In this document: positions 8,887 through 16,784 of the stretch, one piece after another
How the letters are laid out: each line of letters opens with the position of its first letter
How positions within the stretch are numbered: position 1 is the stretch's first letter
Source: Pseudomonadota bacterium
Lineage (GTDB): Bacteria > Desulfobacterota > Binatia > Binatales > Binataceae
Direction of reading: 5' to 3'
Length of the DNA: 64,000 nt
Assembly: GCA_021325025.1 (NCBI GenBank)
Contig: JAJPHZ010000039.1
Span: 124,001 to 188,000 of the forward strand
Made by a program: the position numbers and the translations under genes
Notes under the pieces: generated by a model
Databases searched by the model: none
Seen by the model: only the letters and a program-made list of their open reading frames with translations
Told to the model about the DNA's origin: nothing

Positions 8887-10122
8887 TCAGTGGGCCGACG
8901 CGCCTTGCCCGGGCTGCTCGGGCGCGGCGCCGCCGCCGTTGGCCGATGCGCCGTTGGCGGCAAGGCCGCAGAACGCCTCGTAATCGATGAGCTTGGTCTG
9001 CGTCGGATGGTCGCCGCATACCGGGCAGTCCGGGTCGCGTTTGATACGCATCAGGCGCACGAAGTCGCGATCCGACAGCGTGTCAAAGTACACCATCGTA
9101 CCGATCAGCGGCTTGCCGACGCCGAGAATGAGCTTGATTGCCTCCAGCGCCTCGATTGACCCGATCAGTCCGGGCAGCACGCCCAGCACGCCGGCTTCAG
9201 CGCACGACGGCGCCATCCCGGGCGGCGGCGGCTCGGGATACAGGCATCGGTAACAGGGCCCGCCCTTGGCCGGATAGAACACGGTTGCGTTGCCCTCGAA
9301 CTGGAAAATCGCGCCGTCCACCAGCGGCTTTTTGGCGAACACGCACGCGTCGTTGATCAGGTAGCGGGTGGGGAAATTGTCCGAGCAGTTCACCACCACG
9401 TCGTAGTCGCGGATTACCTCCATCACGTTTTCCGAACTCAGATGGACGTTATGAGCGATCACCTTGACGCCCGGGTTGATGGCATTGATCGATTTTTGCG
9501 CCGACTCGGTCTTCAGCATCCCGACTCTATCCGTGGCGTGGATAATCTGGCGCTGCAAATTGGAGAGATCCACCACGTCGAAATCAACGAATCCGATGGT
9601 GCCCACGCCCGCCGCCGCCAGGTACAGCCCCGACGGCGAGCCCAGCGCGCCCGCGCCCAGCAGCAGCACCTTGGCGTCGAGCAGTTTGGCCTGGCCTTTC
9701 TCGCCGACCTCGGGGATCAGGAAGTGGCGCGAGTAGCGGGTCAGTTCATCGGGCGTGAACTGGCGATCGGCCACCCATGGCAGCCCCTTGTCCTTCCAGG
9801 CGTTGAAGCCGCCGTTGAGGTTGTAGAGGTTCTCATATCCCAGTTCACGCATCGCGCGCGCCGCCAGCAGCGAGCGCGTGCCCGACGCACATTGCATGAT
9901 CACCGGCGTCTTGCGGTCGGGCACCTTGTCCTCGATGCGCAGTTCCAGAAAACCGCGCGGGATGCCGATCGCCTCGGGGATGTGGCCCTGGCGCCATTCG
10001 TCGCTTTCGCGGACGTCAACCACGACGGCGCCTTGTTTCATCAGTTCACGCGCCTCTTCGGCGCTGATTTGTTTGATTGATGCGCGAGCCTCCTCCAAGA
10101 GGCTCTTCGATGTTCTGGCCAT
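8887..10122 (-). CDS. moeB: Rhodanese-MoeB/ThiF fusion, sulfur-carrier adenylyltransferase
   Basis: 411-residue two-domain protein. Residues 15-117 are a rhodanese domain with active-site Cys78 in QCASGTRS. Residues 128-390 are an E1-like MoeB/ThiF adenylyltransferase with nucleotide motif GAGALGSP at 157-164, the cysteine pairs CYRC and CPVC that bind structural zinc, and the SCAEAGVLG loop. Such enzymes adenylate the C-terminus of a ubiquitin-like carrier (MoaD or ThiS), and the rhodanese supplies persulfide sulfur for molybdopterin or thiazole synthesis. The domain order is the reverse of eukaryotic MOCS3 and mycobacterial MoeZ, which carry rhodanese at the C-terminus. GGAGGT precedes ATG 10122. 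Proximity to thiC leaves a ThiF role possible, while the molybdenum enzyme at 22925 fits a MoeB role. Confidence 0.9.
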   Translation of the reverse strand: MARTSKSLLEEARASIKQISAEEARELMKQGAVVVDVRESDEWRQGHIPEAIGIPRGFLELRIEDKVPDRKTPVIMQCASGTRSLLAARAMRELGYENLYNLNGGFNAWKDKGLPWVADRQFTPDELTRYSRHFLIPEVGEKGQAKLLDAKVLLLGAGALGSPSGLYLAAAGVGTIGFVDFDVVDLSNLQRQIIHATDRVGMLKTESAQKSINAINPGVKVIAHNVHLSSENVMEVIRDYDVVVNCSDNFPTRYLINDACVFAKKPLVDGAIFQFEGNATVFYPAKGGPCYRCLYPEPPPPGMAPSCAEAGVLGVLPGLIGSIEALEAIKLILGVGKPLIGTMVYFDTLSDRDFVRLMRIKRDPDCPVCGDHPTQTKLIDYEAFCGLAANGASANGGGAAPEQPGQGASAH

Positions 10123-10194
10123 GATGCAATGACCTCCGCTGGGAGGATTTATTTTAGCGGTTGCGGCCGCGCGAGGCGACCTGCCCGCGCGCGC

Positions 10195-10683
10195 TTAGCC
10201 GCCGAGCATACGATGCGATTCGAGCAGGGCGCGGACGAACTCCAGCACCTGCTGGGCGTGGCCGCGCGGCCTGACCTGGTCGAAGCGGCGGCGGATGCGC
10301 AGGTCGCGGTCCAGCACGAAGGTCGCGCGCTGCGCGCGCCGGTCGCCCAGCACGCCGAAGCTGCGCGCCAATTCGCCCTCGGGGTCGGAAAGCAGCGCAA
10401 AGGGCAGGGCGTGCTTTTCAGCGAACCTGGCGTGCGATTCGACGGAATCGACGCTGACGCCGATCACCGCGCAATCCAGCGCCGCGAACTGCTCGTGCAG
10501 GTCGCGGAACTCCTTGCCCTCCACCGTGCATCCCGGCGTATCGTCGGCGGGATAGAAGTAGAGCACCACGTGGCAGCCGCGGAAGTCGGCCAGCCGCGCC
10601 GGCATCCCGCGCTGGTCGTGCAGCACGATCTGATCGGGCGCGGCGTCGCCGATGTCCAGTCCGTCACGAGACGGCATGAGCAT
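10195..10683 (-). CDS. Peroxiredoxin, BCP/PrxQ type
   Basis: 162-residue thiol peroxidase that reduces hydrogen and organic hydroperoxides. The peroxidatic motif DDTPGCTVEGKEF carries the peroxidatic Cys; no Cys occurs five residues later, where many PrxQ proteins have the resolving Cys, so it is probably a 1-Cys or externally resolved form. The YFYPADDTPG loop and the GVSVDSVESHARFAEKH segment are typical. Start ATG 10683 overlaps the thiC stop by 20 bp; an in-frame ATG at 10677 is equally possible. A longer upstream reading in this frame is antisense-type noise over thiC. It is coupled to thiC and lies 72 bp before moeB. Confidence 0.88.
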   Translation of the reverse strand: MLMPSRDGLDIGDAAPDQIVLHDQRGMPARLADFRGCHVVLYFYPADDTPGCTVEGKEFRDLHEQFAALDCAVIGVSVDSVESHARFAEKHALPFALLSDPEGELARSFGVLGDRRAQRATFVLDRDLRIRRRFDQVRPRGHAQQVLEFVRALLESHRMLGG

Positions 10684-11977
10684 GCTCGGCCGCGGCGGCC
10701 GCCTGCTTGCGCACGAACTTGATCGACGCGTTGTCGACGTTGATCGAGCACAGCGAGCCGCACATCGTGCACACGTTGGACCCGGCTGCCTCGCTCTCTT
10801 CCTTGTAGCGGCGTGCCTTGTCGGGGTCCATCGCCATCGCGTACATCCCCTCCCAGTTGAGCGCCTTGCGGAAGCGCGACATCTGGTCGTTCCACAGCTT
10901 GGCCGCGCGCACGCCCTTGACCAGGTCGCCTGAATGGGCGGCGATGCGCGTGGCAATTACACCCTCGCGCACGTCGTCGACGGTGGGCAGTCGCAGATGC
11001 TCGGCCGGGGTGACATAGCACAGGAAGTCGGTGCCCGCCGCCGAGGCGATGGCGCCCCCGATCGCGCCGGTGATGTGGTCGTAGCCCGGCGCCACGTCGC
11101 AGGTCAGCGGACCCAGCACGTAAAACGGCGCCCCGCCGCAAATGCGTTTTTCCAGCTTGACGTTGGCTTCGATCTGATCCAGCGGCACGTGGCCCGGACC
11201 TTCGATCATCACCTGCACGCCCATCTGGCGCGCGCGCTGGGTCAGTTCGCCCAGCACCAGCAGCTCCGCGATCTGGCCGCGGTCAGTGGCGTCGCCGGTG
11301 GCGCCGGGCCGCAGCCCGTCGCCCAGCGAGATCGTCACGTCGTGCTCGCGCAGGATCTCGCACACCTTGTCAAAGTGCTCGTAGAGTGGATTTTCGTTGC
11401 CGGTGCGCTCGATCCAGGCCGCCAGCAGCGCCCCGCCGCGCGACACGATGCCTTCGATCCGCTCATGCCCGCGCAGCCGGCGCACGCTTTCGCGCGTCAC
11501 GCCGCAATGCAACGTCATGTAGTCCACACCCTGGCGCGCCTGGCGCTCGATGATCTCCAAAAAGAAGTCGGCGCTGAGCTCCATGATCGAGGCCTCGGAG
11601 GCGACCTGGTAGATCGGCACCGTGCCCAGCATCACGGGCGCGCGTGAGATCATCTCGATGCGGATTTTGTCCAGATCGGTGCCGGTGGAAAGATCCATCA
11701 CCGAATCGGCGCCGAAGCGTATCGCGGTGTAGAGCTTTTCGATTTCCTCTTCGAGCAACTGATGGAAGTTGGAGGCGCCCAGGTTGGCGTTGACCTTGGT
11801 GCGCAGCCCCTTGCCGATGCCGATCGCCCGGAAGTCATGATGGATGTTATGCGGGATGACGGCCTCGCCGCTAGCCACGAGTTCGCGCACCTGCTCGGGC
11901 GCCAGTCCCTCGTCTTCGGCCACTTCGATCATCTGTTGCGTGACAAGACCCTTACGTGCAGCTTCCAGTTGAGTCAT
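10664..11977 (-). CDS. thiC: Phosphomethylpyrimidine synthase ThiC
   Basis: 437-residue radical-SAM enzyme that converts aminoimidazole ribotide to hydroxymethylpyrimidine phosphate in thiamine synthesis. The C-terminal C-x2-C-x4-C cluster motif (CTMCGSLC) binds the 4Fe-4S cluster. The body shows the family's IEGPGHVPLDQI and GPLTCDVAPGYDHITGAIGG-like segments. Start ATG 11977 has GGAAGGA about 9 bp upstream; an upstream start at 12031 would lack a ribosome site. The length matches the short bacterial ThiC form. Only 57 bp separate it from the upstream small gene, and no THI-box-like element was seen there or before the first gene of the cluster, so classical TPP-riboswitch control is not evident. 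Confidence 0.95.
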   Translation of the reverse strand: MTQLEAARKGLVTQQMIEVAEDEGLAPEQVRELVASGEAVIPHNIHHDFRAIGIGKGLRTKVNANLGASNFHQLLEEEIEKLYTAIRFGADSVMDLSTGTDLDKIRIEMISRAPVMLGTVPIYQVASEASIMELSADFFLEIIERQARQGVDYMTLHCGVTRESVRRLRGHERIEGIVSRGGALLAAWIERTGNENPLYEHFDKVCEILREHDVTISLGDGLRPGATGDATDRGQIAELLVLGELTQRARQMGVQVMIEGPGHVPLDQIEANVKLEKRICGGAPFYVLGPLTCDVAPGYDHITGAIGGAIASAAGTDFLCYVTPAEHLRLPTVDDVREGVIATRIAAHSGDLVKGVRAAKLWNDQMSRFRKALNWEGMYAMAMDPDKARRYKEESEAAGSNVCTMCGSLCSINVDNASIKFVRKQAAAAAEHAHAVS

Positions 11978-12034
11978 AGTCCGTCCTTCCTCGCTTGTTC
12001 CATGCGCGGCCGCCAGCCAGGGCACCGGCACGCT

Positions 12035-12283
12035 TCATTCCAGCCCTTCGTAGGGGACACCATGCTTTTCGCACAGGGCGCGGAACTGACGCAGCATCCG
12101 CTCGGCACGCGCCAAATGGGCGACGGCGAAGAAATCCGCCGCGGCGGTGGCAAACAGTGCGCCCGTGGCCCAGTACATGTGGCTGAGCGGGCTGCCTCCA
12201 TGAATCACGCCGACCCCCTTGCCATAGGCGATAAACAACAACGCCAGCGAAATAACCGTAAGTCCAATCGTGAATCTGGTCAT
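12035..12283 (-). CDS. Small two-helix membrane protein, unknown function
   Basis: 82-residue protein with two predicted transmembrane helices (about 4-21 and 35-55, the latter ATGALFATAAADFFAVAHLA), followed by a charged amphipathic tail ending in a RALCEKHGVPYEG segment. I do not recognise a family. Its ATG overlaps the stop of the upstream NuoI-like gene in the ATGA pattern (12280-12283), so the two are translationally coupled. It may be an accessory or anchor for that ferredoxin, but this is inference from coupling only. Confidence 0.65.
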   Translation of the reverse strand: MTRFTIGLTVISLALLFIAYGKGVGVIHGGSPLSHMYWATGALFATAAADFFAVAHLARAERMLRQFRALCEKHGVPYEGLE

Positions 12284-12996
12284 TTGGGCGAACTGCCGTT
12301 GGCCCCGGGATGGCGCGGCAGGGCCTCGATGGCGCCCTGCTCCTCATCCGGCGCTGACCACGGCGGGGGCAAAACGCGGCTGGTGTAGGTCTTCAGTTCC
12401 GGACGCTGCGGGTTGTAGACCTGCCGGTCCTGTTCCTGGTACCAGGCCAGCATTTCCTCCATGTTGCCTTCGCGGCCCCTGGCGGCCAGCACCTCGGAGC
12501 GATGCATCAGCAGTTCCTTGGTTTCGACAAAGTCCTTGCGGTCGAAGCCCCAGATGCGCGGATGGACGTAGGTGTCCATGCGGATCGCATCGCATGGGCA
12601 GGCTTCCACGCACAACCCGCAGTAGATGCATCGCAGCGTGTCAATCTCATAGCGCATCGGGTACTTTTCGATGTGCGGGTCGGGATGCTCGCCCGCCTCG
12701 ATGTAGATGCATTGCGCGGGACAGGCGGTGGCGCACAGGAAGCAGGCGGTGCAGCGCACCGCGCCGTCGGGCCGCAGAGTCAACCGATGGCTGCCGCGAT
12801 AACCCTCGGAGTAGCGCTTGCGCTCGTCGGGATACTGCACGGTGGTGGCCGCGCGGCGGCTTTTGGCCAGACCGAAGACGTGCGCGGTATGCAAGACCAG
12901 ATTGCGCACGAAATGGTAATTCGTGACCACCAGCCCCTTGACGATTTCCGGCAGATAAAGCCGCTCTGCCAAGGTCATTTCGCTGCGTCGCTTCAT
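12280..12996 (-). CDS. NuoI-like 2x[4Fe-4S] ferredoxin, orphan
   Basis: 238-residue ferredoxin-type protein resembling subunit I of NADH:quinone oxidoreductase. Two cluster motifs are present, CTACFLCATACP and CIYCGLCVEACP, each C-x2-C-x2-C-x3-CP, sitting about 40 residues apart as in NuoI. A C-terminal extension of about 90 residues follows (YQEQDRQVYNPQRPELKTY and a Pro-rich tail). In complex I this subunit carries clusters N6a and N6b. No other nuo gene is present here; the partner is instead a small membrane protein coupled by ATGA and then thiC. It might be a second NuoI copy for a distant complex I, or a dedicated electron donor. The start is uncertain: ATG 12996 was chosen and ATG 12978 is possible. 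Confidence 0.85.
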   Translation of the reverse strand: MKRRSEMTLAERLYLPEIVKGLVVTNYHFVRNLVLHTAHVFGLAKSRRAATTVQYPDERKRYSEGYRGSHRLTLRPDGAVRCTACFLCATACPAQCIYIEAGEHPDPHIEKYPMRYEIDTLRCIYCGLCVEACPCDAIRMDTYVHPRIWGFDRKDFVETKELLMHRSEVLAARGREGNMEEMLAWYQEQDRQVYNPQRPELKTYTSRVLPPPWSAPDEEQGAIEALPRHPGANGSSPK

Positions 12997-13211
12997 TTTT
13001 ATGCTGCTATCCGGCCCGCTTCGAAAATCGCGCGTTGCCGCAGGCATCTTCGCAATCCGGGAGCCTCGAAGGCCACTATAGGCGGGCCAAAGAATGACAG
13101 TCAAGCTGCCTTTCCGGCGCCTGTGTCAGCGGCCGGATAGCGTCCAAAGCCACACCGATCCAGATGCCCTTGGTCTTTTATCAAACGCCCGCTTCCAATA
13201 ATTAAACCGCG

Positions 13212-14438
13212 ATGCAGCAGAGCGATTCCGTCGTTGCACCGTCCCCGGATGCGGCGGAGCAACCCGCCCATTCCGCGACCGCCTTCATCGCCAGCTTCCT
13301 GGGATGGACGCTGGACGCGTTTGACTTCTTCGTCCTGGTCTTCGTCATCCCGACCATCGCCGCGGAATTCCACCGTCCCATCAGCGACGTCGCCTACACC
13401 ATCACCCTGACGCTGGCGATGCGGCCGGTGGGAGCGCTGCTGTTCGGCTGGATGGCGGACCGGTACGGGCGGCGGATGCCGCTTCTAATCGACGTGGTCT
13501 TCTATTCGATCATCGAGGTGCTCAGCGGCCTTGCTCCAAGCTACCGATGGTTCCTGTTTTTGCGCGCGCTGTATGGAATCGGGATGGGCGGGGAGTGGGG
13601 CGTGGGCGCGTCGCTGGCGATGGAAGCAGTATCCTCGCGCCGGCGCGGCCTGATGTCGGGTCTACTCCAGGAGGGCTACGCGTTCGGCTACCTGCTGGCC
13701 GCGGCGGCGTTCTTCTTCATCTTCCCGCACTTCGGCTGGCGCGCGCTGTTTTATGTCGGCGGTCTACCCGCCCTGCTCACCCTCTTTATCCGCGCCAAGG
13801 TGCCGGAGTCCAGGGCCTGGGAACGCCGGCGTCCCAAGGCGGTGGAGATCGTCGAGGCGATTCGCGGCAATCTGGGCGGGTTCATCTACATGGTGATCCT
13901 GATGACGATGATGAACCTGATTTCGCACGGCACGCAGGATATGTATCCGACCTTCCTGGAGCGCCAGCGCCATTTCGACCCCCATCTGGTTGCCGCGATG
14001 GCGATCGTGTACAACCTCGGCGCAATCGCAGGCGGGCTGTTCTTCGGTCAGGTCTCCGATCGCATCGGGCGGCGGCGCGCGATGGTAATGGCAGTGGTGC
14101 TGGCCGCGCTGGTGGTGCCGATGTGGATCCACGCGCACTCGGTGTGGCTGCTGGCGGCAGGCGCCTTTCTGATGCAGTTCATGGTGCAGGGCGCATGGGG
14201 CGTGATCCCGGCGCATTTGGTGGAGTTGTCGCCGCCGGCGGTCCGCGGCCTGTTCCCGGGTCTGGCCTACCAACTGGGGGTGCTGGCGGCGGCCAACGCG
14301 GCGTACGTGGAATCGCTGATGGCGGTGCGGATGGGATATGCCAATGCGTTGGGGGTGGTGGCGTTGACGGTGCTGGTGCTGGGCGCGATCGTGATCGCGC
14401 TGGGGCGCGAGCGCGCCGGCATCGACCTGCACGCGTAG
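13212..14438 (+). CDS. MFS transporter, sialate/lactate:H+ symporter-like (SHS family)
   Basis: 408-residue inner-membrane carrier with 12 predicted helices. The first helix reads FLGWTLDAFDFFVLVFVIP, a hallmark of the sialate/carboxylate:H+ symporter branch of the major facilitator superfamily (Jen1/NanT-like). The canonical loop motif between helices 2 and 3 is GWMADRYGRR, and the pseudo-repeat occurs as GQVSDRIGRRRA in the second half. The likely cargo is a short carboxylate such as lactate or pyruvate, but the exact substrate is not readable. ATG 13212 has no good ribosome site. It is divergent from the NuoI-like gene (215 bp apart) and ends at a strong palindrome shared with the convergent methyltransferase gene. 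Confidence 0.85.
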   Translation: MQQSDSVVAPSPDAAEQPAHSATAFIASFLGWTLDAFDFFVLVFVIPTIAAEFHRPISDVAYTITLTLAMRPVGALLFGWMADRYGRRMPLLIDVVFYSIIEVLSGLAPSYRWFLFLRALYGIGMGGEWGVGASLAMEAVSSRRRGLMSGLLQEGYAFGYLLAAAAFFFIFPHFGWRALFYVGGLPALLTLFIRAKVPESRAWERRRPKAVEIVEAIRGNLGGFIYMVILMTMMNLISHGTQDMYPTFLERQRHFDPHLVAAMAIVYNLGAIAGGLFFGQVSDRIGRRRAMVMAVVLAALVVPMWIHAHSVWLLAAGAFLMQFMVQGAWGVIPAHLVELSPPAVRGLFPGLAYQLGVLAAANAAYVESLMAVRMGYANALGVVALTVLVLGAIVIALGRERAGIDLHA

Positions 14439-14467
14439 GGTAGGGCGGAGCGCCGGGGGGGATCGCC

Positions 14468-14518
14468 GGGGGGGATGGCAGCGCCGCCCGCGTCGCGGGC
14501 GGCGCTGCCATCCCCCCC
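14468..14518. terminator. Perfect 25-bp palindrome, bidirectional terminator-like
   Basis: Left arm 14468-14492 and right arm 14494-14518 are exact reverse complements (25 bp) around a single T at 14493. The outer seven base pairs are G:C runs and the centre is GC-rich. It lies between the convergent MFS gene (stop 14438) and methyltransferase gene (stop 14519) and touches the latter's stop codon. No T-tract follows on either side, so it is an atypical intrinsic terminator or an RNA-stabilising hairpin. Confidence 0.7.
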
Positions 14519-15589
14519 TTAGCCGCGCAATTCGTACAGCGCCGCGAACGGATGCTCGATCGGCAGGCGGCGAAAATGCCCAAACCCGGCGTTGGCCGCC
14601 AACTCGCGCGCCTTGACCTCACCCATCGCGGCCCCCAGTCCCGCGCCGCCCTCCGCCAGCGACGTCGTCATGCAATACAGCGTGCTGGCCGAATACAGCA
14701 TCCGTCCCATGGGGCTGATGTTGTCCTCCACCCGCGCTGACGCGTTGACCTCCGCCATCATGTAGGTGCCGCCCGGCCGCAGCGCGTTGCGTATCGACGC
14801 CACCAGCGCCTGCGGGTCAACCGCATCGTGTACCACTTCGAAAGTGGTGATGAAGTCGAAGGTCGAATGGGGCAACTGAGTGCAGTCGGCGACGTCGAAG
14901 CGGATGCGGTTTTCGCCCAGCCCCGCGGCCCGGGCGTTGGCTCGCGCCCGCTCGATCGACCCAACATGGCGATCGAAGCCGAACACGCGCGCCTGGGGAA
15001 AAGCCTCGGCGATCTTGATTGCCGCGAGCCCGCTGCCGCATCCGACATCCAGCGCCGCGCCGCCGCCTCTGAGCTTGGAGACCACCTCTGGCAGCGCCGG
15101 CAACCATTGCTGGACCAGGTAGTGCTTGTACATGGGCGCCGTCATCCGTTCCATGGCCGCGAACAATTCCTGCGGGTATTCGCTTTGCGCGACGCCGCCC
15201 CCGGTGCGGAAGGCCTCGGCGACTTTGGGTGCGACGATCAGATGGGGCAGCAGGCCGGCGAACATGCTGGCCAGAAAAACCGGCGAATCCTCGTCGGCCA
15301 GCGGCGCGACGTGTTCGGGCGGCAGCGTGTAGGTCGCGCTTTTGGGGTCGTAGTTGATGTACTGCGCGGCCACCATCGAGCCCAGCCATTCGCGCAGATA
15401 GCGTTCCTGAAGGCCGGTGCGACGCGCCAGGTCCTCGACCGTGACCGCGCCCGCGGCGGCCATCGCCTTGAAGATGCCCAGCCGATCGCCGATATAGGTC
15501 ATCGCGGAATGGAACGAAGCGGCGACGTCCTTCATCAGTTGCTGCAAAAATCTTTGCGCTTTTTCCTTGTTGAACCCGGCTTCGGCCAT
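14519..15589 (-). CDS. Class I SAM-dependent methyltransferase with N-terminal winged helix
   Basis: 356-residue protein. Residues about 15-95 form a winged-helix dimerisation-like region (AAAGAVTVEDLARRTGLQERYLREWLGSM), as in small-molecule O-methyltransferases and the Rv/UbiE-like hypothetical group. Residues 170-345 form a Rossmann methyltransferase with motif I LDVGCGSGLAAI, acidic residue FGFDRH after strand 2, and motif IV region FDFITTFEVVHD. It transfers a methyl group from S-adenosylmethionine to an unknown acceptor. GGGAGAG lies upstream of ATG 15589. Its stop abuts the palindrome at 14468-14518. It stands alone between the MFS gene and the DUF2333 gene. Confidence 0.85.
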   Translation of the reverse strand: MAEAGFNKEKAQRFLQQLMKDVAASFHSAMTYIGDRLGIFKAMAAAGAVTVEDLARRTGLQERYLREWLGSMVAAQYINYDPKSATYTLPPEHVAPLADEDSPVFLASMFAGLLPHLIVAPKVAEAFRTGGGVAQSEYPQELFAAMERMTAPMYKHYLVQQWLPALPEVVSKLRGGGAALDVGCGSGLAAIKIAEAFPQARVFGFDRHVGSIERARANARAAGLGENRIRFDVADCTQLPHSTFDFITTFEVVHDAVDPQALVASIRNALRPGGTYMMAEVNASARVEDNISPMGRMLYSASTLYCMTTSLAEGGAGLGAAMGEVKARELAANAGFGHFRRLPIEHPFAALYELRG

Positions 15590-15701
15590 GTCCCGCTCTC
15601 CCTTGAAGCGCTCTCGATTCTCACCACAAACTGAACCTACCGCGGCGGGAAATCAAACGGAATTCAACGGCGGCGCGCCGGCGCAGATGGCCGCTCGCAG
15701 G

Positions 15702-16685
15702 CTATTGCGAGAGTTCCTCGCGAATGGAGTAAATCTTCTGGCGCGCCTCGGAGATGTAGGCGTCGAGATTGCGCCGATGGTTGGCGAAGATGCCGTCGGG
15801 CGAACCGTCCAGCACGATCAGCGGCTTCATCACGGCCGCCTTGCCGAGCGGGTCGATCGCCTCGTCGAACAGTGTGGCCAGCACGGGCTTGGTGCGCAGC
15901 GGGATGTAGTATTCGCGTTTGACCGCCTTCATCATGTGGTAGATCACGTAGGCGTAGCCCTGGGCCTCGTAAAAGTAGTTGTCCACCGTCCACGGACGCA
16001 CCGGCGCGCCGGCGTCCGTGCGCGAGCGGTAAAGGTTGGCGTGCGCGTCTCCCAGCAGGTCGCTCCAGGCCTGCATCAGGCGTACCAGTTCGATGTTGCG
16101 CTGGTTGAGCTCGCGTGAAGTGGGCGGATTCGTGTGCAGGCCGGCGACGTAAGCGCGCAGATGTTTGACACCGCTGCGATACTTGGTTTCGGCCGCCGGC
16201 AGCATCCAGCGGTAGGGATCGTTGCGAAAGTCGGTATCGGCCAGCAACAGGTTCTGATCGTATTCGTTGGATGAAATCTTGGTCAGGTGGTCCTTGAACA
16301 CGCGGCAGGTCTCGCGCAGCGCGACCAGAATTCCGATCTGCCGATGGGCGTTGTTATCCGCCATCAGCGTCGGGCCCCACAGGAAAATATCGTTGGGGCG
16401 CCACCCAAAACCGCTGTTAAGCTCGTGGTCCATGATTTCCGCCATCGTGGTGGCGTAGATTTCGCCGGCGACGAAGGGCTTGCCGGGCGGGAAGGCTTTG
16501 TCGATATCGAAGCCGAGGTGGTCGTGGCGTATCTGGCCGAAATGCAGGGCCACAATGATCAGTCCCCACGCCGCGAGCGCCGCGGCGATAATGATGACGG
16601 GCCAGGACCGCGGCAGGAAATGACGCGCGGACGGCGTGGCGGCGGTCGGCGCGGCTTTGGCCCCCTCCGGAGCTGGTGATGACAT
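15702..16685 (-). CDS. DUF2333 family membrane-anchored protein
   Basis: 327-residue protein of the uncharacterised DUF2333 family (PF10095). One transmembrane helix lies near residues 27-47 (PVIIIAAALAAWGLIIVALHF) and the rest should be periplasmic. Family features are the GFGWRPNDIFLWGPTLMADNN segment and the repeated Arg/Tyr-rich helices (LADTDFRNDPYRWMLPAAETKYRSG). No enzymatic residues are known to me for this family. I chose ATG 16685 (MSSPAPEG) because the longer frame upstream lacks family-like sequence. It is 112 bp upstream of the methyltransferase start on the same strand. Confidence 0.75.
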   Translation of the reverse strand: MSSPAPEGAKAAPTAATPSARHFLPRSWPVIIIAAALAAWGLIIVALHFGQIRHDHLGFDIDKAFPPGKPFVAGEIYATTMAEIMDHELNSGFGWRPNDIFLWGPTLMADNNAHRQIGILVALRETCRVFKDHLTKISSNEYDQNLLLADTDFRNDPYRWMLPAAETKYRSGVKHLRAYVAGLHTNPPTSRELNQRNIELVRLMQAWSDLLGDAHANLYRSRTDAGAPVRPWTVDNYFYEAQGYAYVIYHMMKAVKREYYIPLRTKPVLATLFDEAIDPLGKAAVMKPLIVLDGSPDGIFANHRRNLDAYISEARQKIYSIREELSQ

Positions 16686-16784
16686 ACTGGGGTTCAGCCT
16701 ATACGAGCAGTGACTGCCTTGCGACCGGCGATTGGCGTCCTCGCAGGGCGCGATCATTCGCCCCCATTGCGCAGGCGAGCCTCC

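Noticed and set aside
11978..13211. TPP riboswitch controlling thiC
   Set aside because: The 57-bp gap upstream of thiC is too short, and no THI-box-like sequence was recognised there or ahead of the cluster.
13764..14432. 222-residue His/Gln-rich minus-strand ORF
   Set aside because: Antisense to the MFS gene. The His-rich composition comes from reading hydrophobic-helix codons backwards.
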